Assembly: GCF_006376675.1 (NCBI RefSeq)
Contig: NZ_VEWK01000001.1
Location: 1-64,000, forward strand
DNA length: 64,000 nucleotides
Direction: 5' to 3'
From: Brucella pecoris
GTDB lineage: Bacteria > Pseudomonadota > Alphaproteobacteria > Rhizobiales > Rhizobiaceae
Below, piece by piece: positions 24,284 to 34,444 of this stretch. Both the position numbers and the translations under genes were made by a program. The first letter of the stretch is position 1; every line of letters begins with the position of its first letter. The notes under the pieces are model-generated. The model ran no database searches. It was not told the origin of the DNA and saw only the letters and a program-made list of their open reading frames with translations.

Positions 24284-26839
24284 GTGACACTGAACCTGAA
24301 GCCCGCCGCCGCATCTGCCGCTTTCCCCTTGCCGGACCGTTTTCTCGAATGGTTTGCGGCCAAGGGCTGGTCGCCTCGCGCGCATCAGCTTGAGCTTCTG
24401 GCGCGTGCCGAACAAGGGCAATCCACGCTTCTGATTGCGCCGACCGGGGCTGGCAAGACGCTGGCCGGGTTTTTGCCAGCGCTGGTCGATCTGGAAAAGC
24501 GGCAAAGCAAAGCAATTCCAGGAAAAGTGGGAACCGATTTTCCGTCCGGAATTGCGTCAAAATCCAAAAGAGGTGTTCACACGCTTTATATCTCGCCGTT
24601 GAAGGCTCTGGCCGTCGATATTCATCGCAATCTGACGGTGCCGGTCGAGGAAATGGGTCTCGTCATCTCAATCGAGACCCGGACCGGCGATACGCCTGCG
24701 CACAAACGCCAGCGGCAGAAGCTGGCGCCGCCGGATATTCTGCTGACCACGCCAGAGCAGCTTGCGCTGTTGATCGCTTCCAAAGGCGCGGAACAGTTCT
24801 TCAAGGGTTTGCGCTACGTGGTGCTGGACGAATTGCACTCGCTGGTGATTTCCAAGCGCGGGCACCTCCTCGCGCTGGGGCTGGCGCGGCTGCGCCGCCT
24901 GCAACCGCAATTACAGACCATCGGCCTTTCCGCCACGGTGGCGGAGCCCGATGAACTGCGCCGCTGGTTGGTGGAACAGGACGGCACCGGGCCCATGGCC
25001 GGCCTTGTGACGGTCGATGGCGGTGCCAAGCCGGAAATCACCATTCTCGATTCCGATGAGCGGGTGCCATGGTCTGGCCATTCCTCGCGCTATGCGATTC
25101 CCGATATCTATGAGGCGATCCGCCAGCACCGCACGACGCTTCTGTTCGTCAATACGCGCAGTCAGGCGGAAATGCTGTTTCAGGAGCTCTGGCGGGTCAA
25201 TGAAGACACGCTGCCGATTGCTCTGCATCATGGTTCGCTCGACGCAAGCCAGCGTCGCAAGGTAGAGCAAGCCATGGCTGCCAACACTTTACGGGCTGTG
25301 GTCGCGACCTCGACACTCGATCTCGGGATCGACTGGGGCGATGTCGATCTGGTCATTCACGTCGGCGCACCGAAGGGGGCGAGCCGCCTTGCGCAGCGCA
25401 TCGGCCGCGCCAATCACCGCATGGACGAGCCAAGCCGGGCCATTCTCGTGCCCGCCAATCGCTTCGAGGTGATGGAGTGCCGTGCCGCACTCGACGCCAA
25501 TTATCTGGGCGCGCAGGATACGCCACCCCTGATCGACGGGGCGCTGGATGTGCTGGCGCAACACGTGCTTGGCATGGCCTGTGCCGAGCCTTTCAACGCC
25601 GATCAGCTTTATCATGAGGTGCAGAGTGCTGCACCTTATTCGAACCTTCCGCGAGATACATTCGACCGCATTCTGGATTTCGTGGCGACCGGTGGCTACG
25701 CGCTCAAGACCTATGAGCGGTTTGCGAAAATTCGCAAGACCGTAGACGGCACGTGGCGGGTGTCCAATCCACGCATCGCGCAGCAATATCGGCTCAACAT
25801 CGGCACGATTGTCGAGGCACCGGAATTAAACGTCCGGCTGACACGCGGCGGTAAGAAGGCCAGCGCTTATGGCGGACGTGTTCTTGGTCGCATCGAGGAA
25901 TATTTCCTTGAGACGCTAACGGCTGGCGACACGTTCCTGTTTGCCGGAAAGGTACTGCGGTTCGAAGGCATTCGTGAGAACGAATGCATTGCCTCCAACG
26001 CCGCCGGGCAGGATGCCAAGATTCCTGTCTATGCAGGCGGCAAGTTTCCACTTTCCACCTATCTCGCCGCGCAGGTGCGGGCCATGCTCGCTGACCGCAC
26101 ACGCTGGCAGTTTTTGCCTGAACAGGTGCGGGAATGGCTGGAAGTGCAGCAGTGGAAATCCGTGCTGCCTGCAACGGACGAGCTGTTGATCGAAACCTTC
26201 CCGCGCGGCAATCGCTTCTACATGGTCGCCTATCCGTTTGAAGGCAGGCTGGCGCACCAGACGCTCGGCATGTTGCTGACACGTCGGCTGGAACGCATGG
26301 GCGCGCATCCGCTTGGCTTTGTCGCTACCGATTATTCGCTGGGTCTCTGGGGTCTCAAAGATATGGGCGCGCTGATCGGCACCGGAAAGCTCAGCCTCAC
26401 ACGGCTGTTCGACGAGGATATGCTGGGGGACGATCTCGAAGCCTGGCTTGATGAAAGCTACCTTTTGAAACGCACTTTCCGCAATTGCGCCGTGATTTCA
26501 GGGCTTATCGAGCGCCGTCATCCGGGACAGGAGAAAACAGGCCGTCAGGTTACGGTTTCCACCGATCTGATCTATGACGTGCTGCGGACCCACGAGCCGG
26601 ACCACATATTGCTGCAGGCGACGCGCGCGGATGCCGCGACCGGGCTTCTGGACATCAAGCGCCTTGGCGACATGCTGGCGCGCGTGAAAGGTCATCTGCT
26701 GCACAAGCCCCTGGACAGAATTTCGCCGCTGGCGCTGCCTGTGATGCTCGAAATCGGACGTGAGCGTGTGGCAGGTGAGGGCGATGAAATGCTGCTTGAA
26801 GAGGCCGCAGACGACCTGATCAGAGAGGCGATGCAATGA
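24284..26839 (+). CDS. ligase-associated DEXH-box helicase, Lhr type
   Basis: 851 residues starting at GTG 24284. Superfamily 2 helicase with Q-like AHQLELL, Walker A APTGAGKT (52-59), TPEQLA, DEXH box DELHS, SAT motif GLSATV, then motif IV-VI VNTRSQAE, STLDLGIDWGDVD and QRIGRANHR. The C-terminal half carries the winged-helix and Lhr-core regions. Lhr-type enzymes unwind RNA:DNA hybrids and DNA during repair. The downstream pdeM start overlaps its stop (ATGA). Confidence 0.9.
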   Translation: MTLNLKPAAASAAFPLPDRFLEWFAAKGWSPRAHQLELLARAEQGQSTLLIAPTGAGKTLAGFLPALVDLEKRQSKAIPGKVGTDFPSGIASKSKRGVHTLYISPLKALAVDIHRNLTVPVEEMGLVISIETRTGDTPAHKRQRQKLAPPDILLTTPEQLALLIASKGAEQFFKGLRYVVLDELHSLVISKRGHLLALGLARLRRLQPQLQTIGLSATVAEPDELRRWLVEQDGTGPMAGLVTVDGGAKPEITILDSDERVPWSGHSSRYAIPDIYEAIRQHRTTLLFVNTRSQAEMLFQELWRVNEDTLPIALHHGSLDASQRRKVEQAMAANTLRAVVATSTLDLGIDWGDVDLVIHVGAPKGASRLAQRIGRANHRMDEPSRAILVPANRFEVMECRAALDANYLGAQDTPPLIDGALDVLAQHVLGMACAEPFNADQLYHEVQSAAPYSNLPRDTFDRILDFVATGGYALKTYERFAKIRKTVDGTWRVSNPRIAQQYRLNIGTIVEAPELNVRLTRGGKKASAYGGRVLGRIEEYFLETLTAGDTFLFAGKVLRFEGIRENECIASNAAGQDAKIPVYAGGKFPLSTYLAAQVRAMLADRTRWQFLPEQVREWLEVQQWKSVLPATDELLIETFPRGNRFYMVAYPFEGRLAHQTLGMLLTRRLERMGAHPLGFVATDYSLGLWGLKDMGALIGTGKLSLTRLFDEDMLGDDLEAWLDESYLLKRTFRNCAVISGLIERRHPGQEKTGRQVTVSTDLIYDVLRTHEPDHILLQATRADAATGLLDIKRLGDMLARVKGHLLHKPLDRISPLALPVMLEIGRERVAGEGDEMLLEEAADDLIREAMQ

Positions 26840-27552
26840 AGACTGCAGTGTGGGGAAATGGAGAGGCTTACAGTCTGGCCCATGCACAAGTGCGTGGTGT
26901 CGCGGCTGTGTGCGATCCATCCGGCGCGCTGTTCCTGCCCGACCTGCATATGCTTATCGTTTCCGACCTGCATCTGGAAAAAGGCTCATCCTTTGCCCGA
27001 CGTGGCCAGCTCATCCCGCCCTATGACACCGCAGCGACGCTCGACATGCTGGCGCTGGCAATCGCGCGCTATCAGCCGCGAACGGTCATCAGCCTCGGTG
27101 ACAGTTTTCACGATGCGACGGCTAGCGAGCGCCTGCCGTCGCTTTATGCCATCCGTCTGAAATCGCTGATGGAGCATCGCGACTGGTTCTGGATCACCGG
27201 CAATCATGATCCGAATCGCCCGGCCGATCTGCCGGGCGATTGCGTGGAGGAACTGGCGGTCGGGCCGCTTGTTTTCAGGCATGAACCATCGCGCAAGGCC
27301 GGGCAGGGCGAGATTGCAGGCCACCTTCACCCGGCGGCCCGCATCGTGCGGCGTGGACGGTCGGTGCGTCGCCCTTGTTTTGTAAGCGACGGGGAAAGGC
27401 TCATCATGCCGGCTTTTGGAGCCTATACGGGTGCGCTGAATATTCTGGATCGCGCTTTTCGGGGCCTGTTCGCCGACGAGACCCTGCGCGCCTATATGCT
27501 CGGTCAGGGCAAGGTTTACCCGATTGCGCGCGGTGCACTTTATGGGGGTTAG
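26836..27552 (+). CDS. pdeM: ligase-associated endonuclease/phosphoesterase PdeM
   Basis: 238 residues of the calcineurin-like phosphoesterase fold with all metal-binding motifs: IVSDLHLEKG, SLGDSFHD, ITGNHD, EIAGHLHP. It belongs to the PdeM family that accompanies the ligase, exonuclease and Lhr helicase in many bacteria; a nuclease or nucleotide phosphodiesterase role is inferred from the family. Translationally coupled to the helicase. Confidence 0.9.
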   Translation: MKTAVWGNGEAYSLAHAQVRGVAAVCDPSGALFLPDLHMLIVSDLHLEKGSSFARRGQLIPPYDTAATLDMLALAIARYQPRTVISLGDSFHDATASERLPSLYAIRLKSLMEHRDWFWITGNHDPNRPADLPGDCVEELAVGPLVFRHEPSRKAGQGEIAGHLHPAARIVRRGRSVRRPCFVSDGERLIMPAFGAYTGALNILDRAFRGLFADETLRAYMLGQGKVYPIARGALYGG

Positions 27553-27658
27553 AGCGGTTCCGGTTAAACGGAATCAGTAGAACCGGAACCGCTCTAACTG
27601 TCTGTTTTGGCGCGCATCTTATCCGAAAACCGTTTTACACTTTTCGGGATGCGCTCTA
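27551..27658. repeat. intergenic palindromic repeat
   Basis: Contains the inverted pair AGAGCGGTTCCGGTT...AACCGGAACCGCTCT followed by ttttacacttttcgggatgc, the reverse of the unit seen at 21384 and 38277. It sits between convergent genes and overlaps both stop regions, so it may also serve as their shared terminator. Confidence 0.7.
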
Positions 27659-28480
27659 ATCCCTCCGGAACAGAATGCGCCCGAACCAGCCGGTGAAAAC
27701 GGCAAGGAAAACGGCAAACAGGCCATAAAGGAAGCTGTTCTGATGGGCGGCGTTGTAGATGCTCTGTTCAAAACCTGCCTTGACGATTTCCAGACTGGCA
27801 TTGGCTTCACGCAGAAAAACACCGTTGCGAAACAGAAGCGCCCTGGCCTTGTGGCGTCCGACCGGAACATTGGCGGGCAGGTTCAATGTGGCGCGAAACA
27901 GGGTGCGGGAAATGAACTCCACGCCACCGATGCGCTGTGTATAGAGGCCCTGCCGGATTTTCATCTCGCGCAGTTCGTTGCCGAATGTCGGGATATTGCC
28001 TGACAGGCTGCCCGCATCTTCCGGGACGAGATAGAAGTTGCGCACGCCAACCGAAAGCTGCCGATAGATTTTCTCTTCGGTAATGTCCTGCAGATTGCGG
28101 GTGGAGGCCAGCGAATAGGAGAGTGGCACGCCAATAAAGGTTTGCGAATCCGCATTGACCCAGACACCGAGATAACGGTCCTTCTTGCGCACCACGAGGT
28201 CGCGCGAAGGGCCTTGCAGCACGACGATGATGTCGTAACGGCCCTGCCGCTGGATCATCGGGTCAGCATTGTCGAGCGCGCCAAATATGGTGAGATCGGT
28301 GCCGCCAAAATTCGATGTGATGGCGATGGTTTCGGTTGAGAGCCCGATTTCGATGGTTTCATCGGCGGGGTTCTGCAATTGCGGAACCGTGTTGCCGTTA
28401 CCGCTGGAATCGACCTGCGCCGTGGCAGTTCCCGCCAACAGGAGCATGAACAATGCGGAGAACAGCGTAAGGCTCCGCAT
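27656..28480 (-). CDS. TIGR02186-type membrane-anchored periplasmic protein
   Basis: 274 residues from ATG 28480. Signal peptide MRSLTLFSALFMLLLAGTATA, then a periplasmic beta-rich domain (ETIEIGLSTETIAITSNFGG; FGALDNAD; RYLGVWVNADSQTF) and one C-terminal membrane segment (FLYGLFAVFLAVFTGWFGRIL). This alphaproteobacterial family is regularly found beside TSUP permeases, as here: the permease stop is one base before this start. A supporting role in sulfur-compound or anion export is inferred from that pairing only. Confidence 0.8.
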   Translation of the reverse strand: MRSLTLFSALFMLLLAGTATAQVDSSGNGNTVPQLQNPADETIEIGLSTETIAITSNFGGTDLTIFGALDNADPMIQRQGRYDIIVVLQGPSRDLVVRKKDRYLGVWVNADSQTFIGVPLSYSLASTRNLQDITEEKIYRQLSVGVRNFYLVPEDAGSLSGNIPTFGNELREMKIRQGLYTQRIGGVEFISRTLFRATLNLPANVPVGRHKARALLFRNGVFLREANASLEIVKAGFEQSIYNAAHQNSFLYGLFAVFLAVFTGWFGRILFRRD

Positions 28481-28481
28481 G

Positions 28482-29402
28482 TCAGATATCCGCAATCGAG
28501 ATGGAAAACAGATTGTCGGGTCGTACAAACAGGCCAAAGGCGAGGCGCAGGCCAACGGCAAGCACCAGAAGCGCCAGCAGAAGGCGCAATTGTTCGCCGC
28601 GCAGCTTTTGTCCTGCGCGTGCGCCATATTGTGCGCCGATAACGCCGCCAACCATCAGTAGGAAAGCAAGCACGATGTCGATGGACTGGTTGGTCGTTGC
28701 CTGCAGGACGGTTGTGAATGCAGTGACAAAGGTGATCTGAAACAACGAGGTTCCCACGACCACATTGGTTGGAACATGAAGCAGATAGATGAGGGCCGGC
28801 ACCATGATGAAGCCGCCGCCGACACCCATCACGGAGGAGAGAAGGCCGATGAAGAAGCCGATGCCGAGAACCGGAATGATGCTGACATAGATGGTGGATG
28901 CCCGGAACCGCATCTTGAATGGCAGACGATGTATCCACGTATGCTGGCCGGAGCGCCGCACGGCACCAGCCTGTCCCTTTTTTACGCGGCGCAATGCACG
29001 CACGCTTTCCACCAGCATCAATCCGCCGACAGTGCCGAGAAAAAAGACGTAGAGGATGGAAACGATCAGGTCCAACTGGCCGAGATCGCGCAGCCACGAG
29101 AATACGAAGATACCGACGAGGGAGCCCAATATGCCGCCCGCCACGAGAAACAGGCCCAGCTTGATATCGAGTGTTCGACGTTTGAAATGCGCCAGCGCCC
29201 CCGAAACCGACGAAGCGATAACCTGATTGGCGCCAGTGGCGACCGCGATTGCAGGTGGAATGTTATAAAAGATCAGAAGCGGCGTGATGAGAAAACCACC
29301 GCCAACGCCGAACAATCCGGACAGAAAACCCACGGCAGCGCCCATGCCGAGGAGAACCAGCATGTTCACCGATAATTCCGCAATGGGAAGGTAAATACCC
29401 AA
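28482..29402 (-). CDS. TauE/SafE (TSUP) family permease
   Basis: 306 residues with about eight membrane segments and the two family repeats: GFLSGLFGVGGGFLITPLLI near residue 24 and SSVMGVGGGFIMVPALIYLL in the second half. TSUP proteins move sulfite, organosulfonates or related anions across the inner membrane. A loop between the halves is basic. It is the first gene of a two-gene operon with the periplasmic partner downstream. Confidence 0.9.
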   Translation of the reverse strand: MGIYLPIAELSVNMLVLLGMGAAVGFLSGLFGVGGGFLITPLLIFYNIPPAIAVATGANQVIASSVSGALAHFKRRTLDIKLGLFLVAGGILGSLVGIFVFSWLRDLGQLDLIVSILYVFFLGTVGGLMLVESVRALRRVKKGQAGAVRRSGQHTWIHRLPFKMRFRASTIYVSIIPVLGIGFFIGLLSSVMGVGGGFIMVPALIYLLHVPTNVVVGTSLFQITFVTAFTTVLQATTNQSIDIVLAFLLMVGGVIGAQYGARAGQKLRGEQLRLLLALLVLAVGLRLAFGLFVRPDNLFSISIADI

Positions 29403-29792
29403 TTCCGAACCCGGCTTTCACGAACGCATGACATACACTTGCTTGCGGTTGCGCTTCTCCGCAAGATGTCTCACCCTACAAAAACATCTCCGGCAAAATT
29501 ATGAAACGGTTCTGAGCGCGGAAATGCATGAAAACAAGTAGTTAGGCTTAACTCGAACTTTGAGTTTCAACCGGACCACTTCTCACAATGTCTTGCTCTG
29601 TCGCCGTCGCGGAGTCAAACGCCGATTGCCGATAAAGTCATATCGCGGAACTCTATTTGAGGAAAAATGCAGGGTGTTGTTTAAGAACAACAAAAAGAGC
29701 CGTGAAGAGTGTTGAAAGCAGTCGCTGCCTGTATAATCCTACAGAATATATAGGAAATACATGAGCGCAACTTGGCTGCGATGCACTGTTAA
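29403..29792. other. 390-base intergenic region
   Basis: Separates the TSUP operon start from the end of the orphan gene at 29793. It must hold the promoter for the TSUP operon. I see no convincing gene, RNA or repeat; the sequence is less GC-rich than its flanks. Confidence 0.5.
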
Positions 29793-30347
29793 TCAATCGG
29801 TCGCGTTTTGGCGGTTGCTGATGACGATATTGATATCTTCTTTCGGCGTAATGACGGAATGTCCCGACGATGGGTAGAACTGCGCACGAATTGAGATGTT
29901 GTCGGACATTTTACTGTCGGTCAGGCTGCCGTTTTTGATGACATAAAAATAGGGATTGGTCAGGTTCACACTGAAGTTTCCGGCAAAGCGGCTGCTGGAT
30001 TTGAAGCCGAAGCAGTTCATGCTTTCGGCATAGTAATTGCCATTCATCACATTCCATTCCTCCATGGGGCTGGAACGCATCAAGCAGGTCTTCTTGCCAT
30101 CGGGGGTGGTGAAGTTCGCGTTGAACGACACAGCAATGAATATATTCTTCAGCTCGAAACTGCCGGATAGAACCTTGAAAATGGATTTGTAGGGATGAAT
30201 ATCCTCCGCGGGGACAAGCTGCTTGTCGCCGGAGGAAATCTCAAAATCGATAGCATCCCCCTGGAAACCCTTGATATCCTTATCCAGCGCGAGGGGAATT
30301 TTCGCGATGATACCGTTTTCCATGTCGTTGTTTACGTGCAAGAGCAT
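29793..30347 (-). CDS. hypothetical beta-rich protein
   Basis: 184 residues, no signal peptide or membrane segment, with many aromatic and Asn/Ser residues in alternating patterns (FELKNIFIAVSFNANFTTP; RFAGNFSVNLTNPYFYVIKNG) that suggest a beta-sandwich. Base composition is lower in GC than the surrounding core genes. It is monocistronic between the TSUP operon and the PodJ-like gene. No family recognised; an insertion by transfer is possible. Confidence 0.55.
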   Translation of the reverse strand: MLLHVNNDMENGIIAKIPLALDKDIKGFQGDAIDFEISSGDKQLVPAEDIHPYKSIFKVLSGSFELKNIFIAVSFNANFTTPDGKKTCLMRSSPMEEWNVMNGNYYAESMNCFGFKSSSRFAGNFSVNLTNPYFYVIKNGSLTDSKMSDNISIRAQFYPSSGHSVITPKEDINIVISNRQNATD

Positions 30348-30438
30348 CGTTCATCCCCTCGTTGATAGGGCATAGATAATAAGGCTCAACGAGTCGATTC
30401 AACCTGTTACTTCTTTCAGACCTTTATGTTCGAAAAGC

Positions 30439-30466
30439 AAAAAGGGTGGCGTAGGCCACCCTTTTG
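30439..30466 (-). terminator. terminator of the PodJ-like gene
   Basis: GGGTGGC-gtag-GCCACCC stem flanked by AAAA/TTTT, giving a T tract when read leftward, 23 bases past the stop codon. Confidence 0.85.
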
Positions 30467-30488
30467 GAAGTCTTTTAGTTTCAGTATT

Positions 30489-33400
30489 TTACTTGTTCTT
30501 CTCAAGCAGAAGCTGAACCAGTTTCTGGTCAACCTCGCCGGTAGGCGTCTGGCCATTTGCCTTCTGGAATGCAGCAATTGCGGTGCGGGTCTTGCCGCCC
30601 ATCAGACCATCGGCTGAGCCAACGTCATAGCCGTTTTTCTGAAGAATGAGCTGGATGTTGCGAACCGCCTTCTTCATATCCACCGAGCCGGTGGTAAGCG
30701 GTTTGCTCTCGGCCCATGCATCCGGGACGTCAATGGAATTGGTCGCCTGATCGAGCGGTTTGGCCTTCCAGAGCTTGACCGTGTCCTGGGCGTGTTCGAG
30801 CTGTTCCGGCTTCAGGGCCTTGGCAATCTGGTCACGCTTGTCGGCGGCATCCTTGTCGCCAGCATTGGCGGCGAGCGAGAACCACTTGTAGCTCTCTTCC
30901 AGATTGGCTGGCATTCCCAGTCCCTTGGCAGCAAGGATGCCGAGGTTGAACTGGCTGTCCTTCACACCGAGTTCTGCAGCGTCGGTGAACCAGCGCACTG
31001 CGGAAGTATTGTCTGGGTTGCCATTGGCACCGGTTGCGAAAAGGACGGCAAGATTATGCATCGCGCTTGCGTTGCCCTGCTGCGCCGAGAGCTGATACCA
31101 GGTCTTGGCCTTGTCGAGGTCGCGGGGCATGCCAAGGCCCTTCTCATTGAAGTTGCCGAGGCGATATTGCGCCGGTGCGAAGCCCTGACTTGCGGAAATC
31201 TCGTACCATTTTGCCGCCTTGGCAAAGTCGGCGGCAACGCCGCGGCCTTCCATGTAGCGGTTACCGACTTCGAAGAGCGCCCGAGCGTCACCCTTGGCCG
31301 CAGCTTCGCGAAGTGCTGCCGGTCCAGCTTCTTCCGGTACAGGCGGAATAGCCGCCTGAGGCCGTGCAGCAGGTTCAGTCGATGCCGCCGTTTCAACGGA
31401 TTTCACCGGACTGGCGACTGTTGCGGCAGGCTGTTCAACCTGTGTCGGGACTTCCACCGCTGCCTGTTGCTCATCTGCTGGTGCCGGGGTTTCTTCCTGC
31501 GCAACTTTCTCTGAGTGCGGCTCCGTAACCGGAGGCACTGTTGCGGGGGCGGATTGCTCGAGCGCAGGTGTCGTGTCTGATGCGATCTTCGCGGCGATTT
31601 CGTCGGCTGGTGTAGCCGGGTTATCGGTGACGGTTGTGTCGATTTGTGGTGGGACTGTATCGACTGCCGTGTCCACCGGTTCGTCGCGGTTGAGGAAGGC
31701 AGAGCCGATCTGCAGACCGGCCATAGCGATCATCACGGCGCCGATTGCCATCAGAATGGGTTTGCGCTGGCGCTGGATCATGTCGCCGACCGACGACTTC
31801 TTCTTGCCGGAGCGCTTGGTTGCGCCCTTCTGAAGCTGTTCGGCTTCGGCGGCGGCAAGCTGGGCGGCCCGCCGTGCCGCCGTTATGAAGTCCACCTTGC
31901 CGTTGGCGGCAAGTGCCGCATCGGCAGCATCTTCGCGCTGGCGGCGTTCTTCGCGCACCCGCTTCATGATCGAATTAAGATCTGGCATGCCTTCGCCTTT
32001 AGGGCGAGGAGATGGAGTTCTTTCAAGCTCAGGTTCTTCGCGCGTGATCGGCTCGATGGCAGCAAGATCGTTTTCGAAGGCTGGCGCGTCGAGTGTCGCA
32101 TCAAATACGCTTGCTTCGAGCGTTTCGTCGTTCTTTCCAGCGGACGTATCGGCCCGACGACCGCGTATTGCCTTGGCAAAACCACCGAAAATCGATGACT
32201 TTCCAGCCATGTCGCCCGCCTGCATATTGACAGGACCGGCTTCGCTCTGAACGGTCGCGAATGCCGCTTCCGCAGCCGCCGCAGCCGGTGAACGCGGTGC
32301 CGATGGGCGCGGTGATCCAGCGTTGGGGCTGGTGAAGACCGGATTTTCGGTTTCCGGTGTGTCTGATTTACCCGCCACGTCCTGCTCAAGCCTGGCCAGA
32401 CGGTCGACGATCTTGACGAGTGTGTCATGCACGGTCTCGAATGTCTTGCCGTTGCGCTCGTCGGAATTACGCGCAAGGGCTTCGAGCGATTTCATGTCGT
32501 CGGCGAGTTGCCGGGCGATCACGCTGTCACCATGCGAACCGTGCTGCAGAACCCGCGCGACCGCACTTTCGGCGGCTTCACGCGCAGCATCCAGCACAGT
32601 TTCGCGATTGGAGGCGATGGAACGTTCGATGGAATCGAGACGCGGCTTCAGCTCTGCGATTTCGGCGACGGGCTGCGCCAGATGATGCGCGATATTTGCA
32701 ATCTGATCTTCAAGGCTGCGGATAGCCTTCATGTCCAGTCCCGGACCTTCATAGGTCGGCGCCTGAAGGAGACCCAGTGAAATCTGCTGTGAAAGATCGT
32801 CGAGGCGGCCTTCCAGCGTGTGGATCGCGCTGTTGTCGACATGCTGCGTGGCATATTGCGTGTCGAGACGCTCAGTCAGTTCCGCGAAGCGGCGGTCGAT
32901 CTTGTCCAGAACGGCAGGATGCGGCTCTTCGGCTCTGCGCTCGGCGGCTTCGAGTTTTTCGCCGATGGCTTCAAGGCGTGCCTCAACAGCCTGATAGTCG
33001 GACTGGCTGAGATTCTCCATGACCTTGCCAACCTGATTGGCAAGCAGGTTGATCTGGTGTGCGAGCTGGTCGATGACGCCATCCGGTAGTGCCGAGCCGG
33101 TTGAAAGTCCGTCGATACGCGAGGAAAGTTCACCGAGCTTGCGATAGAGCGTGTCGGAATTCTGCTGTGTCGCCGAAGCGGCAAGCTGTTCTGCAAGTTC
33201 CGCCAGCCGGTTTTCAATGCGCTCGAGACGGCGCACGCCATCCTGATCCGGGCGCTGGGCGCGGCTTGTGGCGATGATGGCTCGACTGATTTCGTCCAGC
33301 CGTTCGTCTATTTGTTGCAGGCGGCTCTGTTCCAGCGACGATGCATGTTGCGGGCTGAGCGATTCCTCGATGGAGTTTGCAAGCTGGCCGATGCGGTCTT

Positions 33401-34079
33401 CGATCGCACTCAAGCGGTTCGACTGCGGCAAGGTGCCGATAGCGTCACGCACCTGCTCAAGCCGCGAGCCGATTGCATTCAATGCCGGATCGACGGTGTT
33501 GTGGCGCTGCTCGAACGCCTCGAAACGGGCGTCGAATCGGTCCCAGCGATTATTGAGGCGATGCAGCGTTTCTTCGCGGGCAAGGCTCTGGACCGTACGG
33601 TTGAGCTCTTCGAGCTGGCGGCGGAGGGCTTGAGCATTGGCCTCGCTGCTGCGGTCTGCGAGAAGGCGAACACTGTCGCTGATGCGTTCGAAGTCATCGC
33701 TCATCCGCTGCGAAAAGCCTTCTTCGCTCGCTGCGCGCTGAAGGCGGGTCATCTCGCGGCTGGCATGGCTGACCTCGGCGCTGGATGCATAATGTTGCTG
33801 CGGTTCTTCGTGGCTCGCGCGCATCCGACGCAGATTTTCGGCAATTTCGGCAAGGCCAGTCACAGTCTCGTCCGGATGGCGAACTGGCTGACGTTCCGAG
33901 CGCAGAATGTTGCGTACGTCTGGGGTGTCATCCTGTTCCAGATCCATCAGGCGCTTTTCGAGGCTTGCCAAAATCCGATTAAGTTCTTCCATGGCGGGCG
34001 AAGGCGCTCGGCGCTCGCGACGGGCATTCAATTCGTCAATAATGGATCGTGAACCTGACGCCAGATCTGGGTTTGCCAT
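30489..34079 (-). CDS. PodJ-like polar protein with Sel1 repeats and PG-binding domain
   Basis: About 1196 residues from ATG 34079. Order: long coiled-coil cytoplasmic region (~1-600, heptad-rich with many Leu/Glu/Arg), acidic and Pro-rich stretch, one membrane segment (KPILMAIGAVMIAMAGLQIG), Pro/Thr/Ala-rich periplasmic linker, four Sel1-type TPR repeats (ALFEVGNRYMEGRGVAADF; AQYRLGNFNEKGLGMPRD; AMHNLAVLFATGANGNPDN; SQFNLGILAAKGLGMPAN), and a C-terminal peptidoglycan-binding domain (IQLILQKNGYDVGSADG). This is the layout of PodJ, which marks a cell pole and recruits polar factors in Caulobacter, Agrobacterium and Brucella relatives. 323 bases upstream are without a gene and must hold its promoter. 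Confidence 0.85.
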   Translation of the reverse strand: MANPDLASGSRSIIDELNARRERRAPSPAMEELNRILASLEKRLMDLEQDDTPDVRNILRSERQPVRHPDETVTGLAEIAENLRRMRASHEEPQQHYASSAEVSHASREMTRLQRAASEEGFSQRMSDDFERISDSVRLLADRSSEANAQALRRQLEELNRTVQSLAREETLHRLNNRWDRFDARFEAFEQRHNTVDPALNAIGSRLEQVRDAIGTLPQSNRLSAIEDRIGQLANSIEESLSPQHASSLEQSRLQQIDERLDEISRAIIATSRAQRPDQDGVRRLERIENRLAELAEQLAASATQQNSDTLYRKLGELSSRIDGLSTGSALPDGVIDQLAHQINLLANQVGKVMENLSQSDYQAVEARLEAIGEKLEAAERRAEEPHPAVLDKIDRRFAELTERLDTQYATQHVDNSAIHTLEGRLDDLSQQISLGLLQAPTYEGPGLDMKAIRSLEDQIANIAHHLAQPVAEIAELKPRLDSIERSIASNRETVLDAAREAAESAVARVLQHGSHGDSVIARQLADDMKSLEALARNSDERNGKTFETVHDTLVKIVDRLARLEQDVAGKSDTPETENPVFTSPNAGSPRPSAPRSPAAAAAEAAFATVQSEAGPVNMQAGDMAGKSSIFGGFAKAIRGRRADTSAGKNDETLEASVFDATLDAPAFENDLAAIEPITREEPELERTPSPRPKGEGMPDLNSIMKRVREERRQREDAADAALAANGKVDFITAARRAAQLAAAEAEQLQKGATKRSGKKKSSVGDMIQRQRKPILMAIGAVMIAMAGLQIGSAFLNRDEPVDTAVDTVPPQIDTTVTDNPATPADEIAAKIASDTTPALEQSAPATVPPVTEPHSEKVAQEETPAPADEQQAAVEVPTQVEQPAATVASPVKSVETAASTEPAARPQAAIPPVPEEAGPAALREAAAKGDARALFEVGNRYMEGRGVAADFAKAAKWYEISASQGFAPAQYRLGNFNEKGLGMPRDLDKAKTWYQLSAQQGNASAMHNLAVLFATGANGNPDNTSAVRWFTDAAELGVKDSQFNLGILAAKGLGMPANLEESYKWFSLAANAGDKDAADKRDQIAKALKPEQLEHAQDTVKLWKAKPLDQATNSIDVPDAWAESKPLTTGSVDMKKAVRNIQLILQKNGYDVGSADGLMGGKTRTAIAAFQKANGQTPTGEVDQKLVQLLLEKNK

Positions 34080-34444
34080 GAGAAATTCACTTTTTCCAAT
34101 GATAGAGACCGCCGAGAGCAAATTTCACCAGCGCAACAAGCGAGAATTTGCTCTGCTTACATTTGTACAAACGTGGTAAATAACTCGTTAATTTATGTGA
34201 CTAAGTGAGTGCTTTAGTGGGCGCGGAAAGCATCCCACGGTTGAACGGGCTGAATTCGGCGTATCAAAGCAGCCCGACATGGAAAGCGGATCTATCGAGC
34301 ATGGAAGACGAGTGAATTGCGGCGGCGAGTGTAAATCGAAGCTGCGGCACTGACAGCAATGTCAATGTGAGCTGTCATCAACAGTGGTTCCATCGCGCAA
34401 TCGTGCGGTGACCGGGCGTTTCCGGGGGCGGAAACAGGTAGAAC

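Noticed and set aside
31644..34052. Several long plus-strand frames
   Set aside because: All are antisense to the PodJ-like gene and arise from its GC-rich coiled-coil codons.
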